This document shows, piece after piece, positions 6,355 to 10,298 of a DNA stretch of 10,298 bases. Below the pieces are notes generated by a model that was not told where the DNA came from, ran no database searches, and worked only from the letters and a program-made list of their open reading frames with translations. Every line of letters begins with the position of its first letter. Positions within the stretch are counted from its first letter, which is position 1. This stretch comes from GCA-2861595 sp035525365 (GTDB taxonomy: Bacteria; Actinomycetota; Acidimicrobiia; Acidimicrobiales; GCA-2861595): assembly GCA_035525365.1 (NCBI GenBank), contig DATLEK010000052.1:1-10298 (forward strand), written 5' to 3'. Made by a program: the position numbers and the translations under genes.

Positions 6355-6769
6355 TGGCGGCAACCTTGAGGCCGAGCGCCTTCGCCGCATTGAGCAGGGC
6401 TCGGTCTCCGGCCACGACGACGAGGTCAGCGTCATTGATTCTGCTGGCGGCAGCCAGGTGGACGGCGTCGTAGCCGCGGAGCCCCAGCGTCTCGGCCAGC
6501 TCACCGGCCTGAAGGGCGAGGCTGTTGTCTATCTCCACGATGTCGAGCTGCAGGTATCGCTCCTCCAGCGCCTTGACTGCGGCCCGAAGCTGCGCGGCGG
6601 TGATCCGTTCCATCCGCCGAGCCTGAGCGAGCGCGGCACGGGCCTCCGGGTAGACGAGTCGGATTCCCACTGCCCGGGAGGTTTCGTCCCACATCCGCCC
6701 TGCGGCGTCCGATCCCGGCTCGTCGATAAGGAGAGGCACTACGGCCGAGGTGTCGAAGTAGGCGATCAC
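6347..6769 (-). CDS. vapC: VapC-type PIN domain toxin ribonuclease
   Basis: A 140-aa PIN protein. The start is MIAYFDTSAVVPLL with acidic Asp6. Glu42 lies in VYPEARAAL, Asp101 in GYDAVHLAAA, and Asp122 in VVAGDRALLNAA. These four residues match the metal-binding acidic quartet of PIN nucleases. VapC toxins cleave specific RNAs, often tRNA or rRNA, in the cytoplasm and are held inactive by the partner antitoxin. The length is normal for the family and no catalytic position is missing. The start is GTG (6769-6767), overlapping the antitoxin stop in the four bases GTGA, so translation is probably coupled. The target RNA cannot be told from sequence. The 3' end overlaps the convergent 232-aa gene by 8 bp. 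Confidence 0.92.
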   Translation of the reverse strand: MIAYFDTSAVVPLLIDEPGSDAAGRMWDETSRAVGIRLVYPEARAALAQARRMERITAAQLRAAVKALEERYLQLDIVEIDNSLALQAGELAETLGLRGYDAVHLAAASRINDADLVVVAGDRALLNAAKALGLKVAATT

Positions 6770-7023
6770 CGCCGCTGATCTGGGACCAGATCAGACACCG
6801 TGCCCGCGGCCTTTATCGGGCGGGAAGCGGGCTGCTTGCGCTTCGCCGCGGGCGTGACGAGGCCCTCGGCGATCAGCCGGTCGATGGTGCGCTCGCCGCT
6901 CATCGGGAGGACGCGGGCGATGGCCCGCCCCCGATCGGTGACGACGACCTCCTCACCGCCCTGGACCATCTCGAGATAACGGCTGAGGTGGTCCCGCAGT
7001 TCCCGGATCCCGATCTCTGTCAT
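6766..7023 (-). CDS. Phd/YefM-family antitoxin partner of VapC
   Basis: From ATG 7023 the product is 85 aa: MTEIGIRELRDHLSRYLEMV, then QGGEEVVVTDRGRAIARVLP, typical of Phd/YefM antitoxins. The N-terminal part dimerises and binds operator DNA. The C-terminal tail (about 50-85) would wrap around VapC. I chose ATG 7023 over ATG 7032 and TTG 7047 because the family motif starts here. In addition TAAAAT (minus strand, 7036-7031) sits exactly seven bases upstream, as in a leaderless promoter, and there is no Shine-Dalgarno sequence. The gene is upstream of vapC with a 4-nt overlap, the usual antitoxin-first order. Autoregulation by the complex is normal for the family. Confidence 0.88.
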   Translation of the reverse strand: MTEIGIRELRDHLSRYLEMVQGGEEVVVTDRGRAIARVLPMSGERTIDRLIAEGLVTPAAKRKQPASRPIKAAGTVSDLVPDQRR

Positions 7024-7115
7024 TGACGCCATTTTAGCATGGGTCAAAGCGCCACATCTGCTCTCCGGACCGTTCGTGGGTCTTCGGCAGCGGGCTAGTA
7101 TAGCATGGGCGCTAT
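7024..7115. promoter_or_regulatory. divergent promoter/operator region between two toxin-antitoxin operons
   Basis: Minus-strand TAAAAT (7036-7031) is a good -10 for the antitoxin gene. Plus-strand TAGTAT (7096-7101) is a candidate -10 for the RelE-like gene. TAGCATGGG occurs twice in the same orientation (7035-7043 and 7101-7109), each copy lying over one of these promoter/start regions. Each copy sits in an inverted repeat: CCAT-TTTAGC-ATGG (7029-7042) and ATAGC-ATGGGC-GCTAT (7100-7115). They are plausible operators for the Phd-like or Xre-like antitoxin. No strong -35 is seen in either direction. Confidence 0.5.
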
Positions 7116-7476
7116 GTCATGGGGCGAGGTGGAACTCGAACCCGAGGTTCGTAACTGGTTTCTTCGGCTCGGTGAGACCGACCAGGCTCGTGTGCGATTC
7201 CACGTGGACCGCCTCAGCGAGCTGGGCCCCGTTCTGGACGAGCCGCACACACGTCAGCTTGACGGAAAGCTCCGAGAGCTTCGGTTCTACCTGCAAGGTG
7301 TTCCAACCCGGATCACCTATTGGATCGCTCCGGGGCGGCGGATCATCTTGTTGACCGTGTTCGTCAAGACGAAGCGCAAGGAGGTCCGTGAGGTGCAGCG
7401 GGCGCGAGAGGCGATGAAGCGGTGCCGGGCAGAAGGTCATACGGCCAACGAGGAGGAGAATGACGATGATGGCTGA
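7105..7476 (+). CDS. RelE/HigB-superfamily (Gp49-like) toxin
   Basis: The product is 123 aa from ATG 7105 or 120 aa from ATG 7114. Neither has a Shine-Dalgarno sequence, and both lie just after a -10-like TAGTAT, so a leaderless start is possible and cannot be settled by eye. The core reads EVRNWFLRL, LDGKLRELRFYLQGVPTRIT, YWIAPGRRIILLTVFVKTKR and KEVREVQRAREAM, the pattern of phage-derived Gp49-like HigB toxins. In that family ribosome-dependent mRNA cleavage blocks translation. The tail from about residue 108 is acidic and low in complexity. Its last 17 bp overlap the downstream Xre antitoxin. The toxin-first order is typical of HigBA. Confidence 0.88.
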   Translation: MGAMSWGEVELEPEVRNWFLRLGETDQARVRFHVDRLSELGPVLDEPHTRQLDGKLRELRFYLQGVPTRITYWIAPGRRIILLTVFVKTKRKEVREVQRAREAMKRCRAEGHTANEEENDDDG

Positions 7477-7822
7477 GCGCACGAGTTGGAACGACATCAA
7501 GGAGCAGCGGCCCCTCGGCGACGAGGGACGCGCCGCTTACGAGGACGAGGCCCGGATCAGCGCGTTCCGCGCGATGGTCCATCGGCTCCGTACCGACGCC
7601 GGCTTGACCCAGGCCGAACTCGCTGAGCGGATGGGTACAACGCAGTCGGCGATCGCCCGCATGGAGGGTGGAGGGTCCCGGCCCACACTGGAGACGCTCG
7701 AGCGCCTGGCCAAGGCCGTTGGAGCCGAACTGGTGGTGGGGGTAGGTGACAATCTCTCGGACAACCGCAGTATCGCCAAGATGGTCCGCGAGGGTCACGC
7801 GGTCATCCGCCGAGCCAGCTGA
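7460..7822 (+). CDS. HigA-like Xre-family antitoxin
   Basis: A 120-aa protein with a helix-turn-helix of the Cro/C1 type at about 34-88: RLRTDAGLTQAELAERMGTT, QSAIARMEGG, then LETLERLAKAVGAELVVGV. It should bind the operator of its own operon and neutralise the RelE/HigB-like toxin encoded just upstream. The start could be ATG 7460, 7466 or 7469. AGGAGGAG at 7451-7458 is spaced best for 7466 or 7469, which would shorten the protein by two or three residues. The long N-terminal extension before the HTH (about 33 residues) is seen in many HigA partners of Gp49-like toxins. The genes overlap by 17 bp or fewer. Confidence 0.9.
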   Translation: MTMMAERTSWNDIKEQRPLGDEGRAAYEDEARISAFRAMVHRLRTDAGLTQAELAERMGTTQSAIARMEGGGSRPTLETLERLAKAVGAELVVGVGDNLSDNRSIAKMVREGHAVIRRAS

Positions 7823-7833
7823 CCTTCCTCCCG

Positions 7834-7942
7834 CTGGCTTGAGCCAGTGTGCCAGCCGGAGCTGGTCTTTGTCCATGGCAACGGACATGTCGGACCCGGT
7901 GCCTCGGCCAGCCGGTCCGGCCCGGCCAGCACCTGGCCAGGT
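7834..7942. repeat. cluster of short inverted repeats between convergent higA-like and fic genes
   Basis: Within the 119-bp gap there are CTGGCT-TG-AGCCAG (7834-7847), CCAGC-CGGA-GCTGG (7852-7865) and the perfect 12-bp palindrome ACCTGGCCAGGT (7931-7942), which reaches the fic stop codon. CCAG/CTGG and GGCC words recur throughout. No gene is supported here. Confidence 0.5.
7852..7870 (+). terminator. weak intrinsic terminator candidate after the HigBA-like operon
   Basis: A 5-bp GC-rich stem CCAGC/GCTGG with a CGGA loop is followed by TCTTT. The stem is short and the T tract poor, so termination strength is doubtful. Confidence 0.3.
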
Positions 7943-9114
7943 CAGCTCACCACGAGGGGGCGCATCCCCCGGACGCGGTCGAGCTTCGCTCTCACTGTCT
8001 TGTCGCTGCTGACGTCGAGGAAGTCCAGCTCGGCCAGCCGGTTGATGTCCCGGGTCAAGGTCTTGGCCCCCCGCTCGAAGTACGCCTCCAAGAGCGTGGT
8101 GTTGAGGCGGCGGATGCTCCCGACGGGCACCCACCCGTCCTCCCGCGCCAGCTCGATGGCCAAGAGACGCTGCCGGTGGGCGGCCGGCGTGTGACGGTGG
8201 GCGAAAGCCTCGTCCACCACCGCCTGCCACATCAGCTGTTCCTGTTGCTTGTGGAGCTGCTTTATCGCAGCTGTCAGCCCGTCGACAAAGCCTTGCGCCG
8301 CGTAGTACAGGAACGGTCGCAGGTCTCCGCCGGTGCGGCTGGCGTTGTTGAGCTGGCGGTAGTACTCGGTGCGGGTGTCGTTGTAGTGGGAGGTAAGGAC
8401 GTGGGCGGCGGGCAGCGGCACTCCTGAGCCGACCAGGACCAGGAACTCCACCAGCCGGCCCAGACGGCCGTTGCCATCACCGAATGGGTGGATCCACTCG
8501 ATGTAGACGTGGGCCACCACCGCTTTGATGAAGGCATAGGGGACACGCTGGGCCTCCTCGGGCGGCTGCACCGTTTCCAGCCACTCGCACAGCCTGGTCA
8601 ACAGATAGGGGATGTCGGCCCACGGCGCGCCCACATAGGGTCCGGCCACCACCGTGTACTGACGCAGCTCACCCGGTGTCACGTGGGCCTCGAGTTCCAG
8701 TCCGGCCAGGATCTGGCGGTTGAGCTGGCAGAGGGTCTCGGGGCTGACGGGGATGTGCCGCTTCTGGCTGACGGCGGAGACGATCTCGTTGTAGGCGGCG
8801 ATCATGTTGTCGATCTCGACTCCGAGGTACTCCTTGGACACCGGGAGCTGGAGTTGGCCCTCGATGCGCTTGCGCACATCGTCCTCCGACAAGGTGTTGC
8901 CCTCGATGGCGGTGGTGGCAAGAAGTCCCTTGGCGAAGTAGACGCGGTTCAGCTGTTCAGCGGTCTCCTGGGCCAGAGGAACGAACTTGATGTGGTCGCG
9001 CTTGGACCGGGCTTCACCGAGGAGCATCCAAAACGTTGCGGCCGCGTGGTCAAGCTCGTTCTGCAGGTCGAACCGGATCCACGGATGGGACCGCTCGTAG
9101 TCCCGTTCAGGCAT
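7942..9114 (-). CDS. class II Fic-domain protein (putative AMP/nucleotidyltransferase)
   Basis: A 390-aa protein. The Fic core motif H209-P-F-G-D-G-N-G-R217-L-G-R220 is intact, including the catalytic His and the phosphate-binding Asn/Gly/Arg. An N-terminal inhibitory motif (S/T)xxxE(G/N) is present as T67-T-A-I-E71-G72. Its Glu normally blocks productive ATP binding, so the protein is a self-inhibited class II Fic. The Fic fold spans about 100-290. The C-terminal 90 residues (GWVPVGSIRRL..., TLTRDINRLAELDFL) look like a winged-helix domain. Fic proteins usually transfer AMP to a hydroxyl side chain of a target protein, and the target here is unknown. The start is ATG 9114 without a clear ribosome-binding site. 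A 44-codon ORF overlaps the start by 8 bp. The gene is convergent with the HigBA-like operon. Confidence 0.93.
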   Translation of the reverse strand: MPERDYERSHPWIRFDLQNELDHAAATFWMLLGEARSKRDHIKFVPLAQETAEQLNRVYFAKGLLATTAIEGNTLSEDDVRKRIEGQLQLPVSKEYLGVEIDNMIAAYNEIVSAVSQKRHIPVSPETLCQLNRQILAGLELEAHVTPGELRQYTVVAGPYVGAPWADIPYLLTRLCEWLETVQPPEEAQRVPYAFIKAVVAHVYIEWIHPFGDGNGRLGRLVEFLVLVGSGVPLPAAHVLTSHYNDTRTEYYRQLNNASRTGGDLRPFLYYAAQGFVDGLTAAIKQLHKQQEQLMWQAVVDEAFAHRHTPAAHRQRLLAIELAREDGWVPVGSIRRLNTTLLEAYFERGAKTLTRDINRLAELDFLDVSSDKTVRAKLDRVRGMRPLVVS

Positions 9115-9241
9115 CGAACTGGTCCGGGATCACAGGCACTCCTAGCTGGGGGGATTCGATTTCGACCGCTGTTCTGTCCCACAGAGTGGCACAGTTGAGG
9201 CACCCCCAGCCGGCGGTTCGGCCAGGCGCCACTACGGTCAT
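9107..9241 (-). CDS. possible 44-aa ORF overlapping the start of fic
   Basis: On the minus strand, ATG 9241 opens 44 codons to a TGA at 9109-9107, overlapping the fic ATG (9114) by 8 bp. The product includes GWGCLNCATLWDR and VEIESPQLGVPVIPDQFDA, with a CxxC pair. An ATG at 9250 would add three residues and would overlap the divergent ettA start. G/C third-position bias is moderate. Small antitoxin genes are known immediately upstream of some fic genes (class I, as in VbhA/VbhT), but this fic carries its own inhibitor and the peptide has no (S/T)xxxE(G/N). It could equally be chance. There is no strong ribosome-binding site. Confidence 0.3.
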   Translation of the reverse strand: MTVVAPGRTAGWGCLNCATLWDRTAVEIESPQLGVPVIPDQFDA

Positions 9242-9248
9242 TGGCGTC

Positions 9249-10298
<1,050 letters not shown>

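Noticed and set aside
5623..6504. 293-aa minus-strand ORF opposite the 232-aa gene
   Set aside because: The plus-strand frame has a ribosome-binding site, better codon bias and protein-like segments. The minus frame also runs into the vapC coding region.
7364..8230. 288-aa minus-strand ORF over the HigBA-like and fic 3' regions
   Set aside because: It overlaps several real genes and is rich in G, R and P without any recognisable domain.
9144..9167. tRNA/tmRNA 3'-end-like sequence (minus strand, ending CGAATCCCCCCAGCT) that could be an attachment site
   Set aside because: The five bases before the supposed T-loop do not pair with the C run, no acceptor or anticodon arms are found, and I see no second copy at the left side of the accessory block. 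At most it is a resemblance.

Overview
The window is high-GC bacterial DNA. It has strong G/C third-position bias, GTG starts, start codons with no Shine-Dalgarno sequence right after -10-like elements, a DUF222/HNH (13E12-type) nuclease gene and several toxin-antitoxin genes. This combination points to an actinobacterium, possibly an uncultured acidimicrobial lineage. The taxonomic call is inference from style, not from a marker gene.

Left third (1-3523): after a short tail of an unidentified reading frame comes a large secreted-type kelch/IPT/fibronectin-III protein gene. It looks broken in two ways. The first recognisable residues (about 124 on) are already in the middle of a kelch blade with no signal peptide, and the frame changes at a run of eight G at 898-905. 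Removing one G rejoins the two halves into a single frame of 1,135 residues.

Middle (3655-6354, all +): a DUF222-HNH endonuclease-like gene has a degenerate LexA-box-like sequence across its start codon. It is followed by a tight cluster of unrecognised genes: a possible 25-codon leader ORF, a 127-aa protein, an acidic 81-aa protein and a 232-aa protein. The spacings are a 4-nt overlap, 29 nt and 55 nt, and three of the starts have good ribosome-binding sites. This cluster is the best candidate for an undescribed system here.

Right-centre (6347-9114): a toxin-rich block. A VapC-type PIN toxin and its Phd/YefM-like antitoxin lie on the minus strand. A RelE/HigB-like toxin and an Xre/HigA-like antitoxin lie on the plus strand. 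The two pairs diverge from an approximately 80-bp promoter region carrying repeated TAGCATGGG elements. A class II Fic protein with its own inhibitory motif follows on the minus strand. A 44-codon ORF overlaps the fic start.

Right edge (9249-10298): the first 350 codons of ettA, an ABC-F translation factor and probably core-genome DNA. The whole reads as an accessory or defence-like block, with a decayed surface-protein gene on one side and a housekeeping gene on the other.
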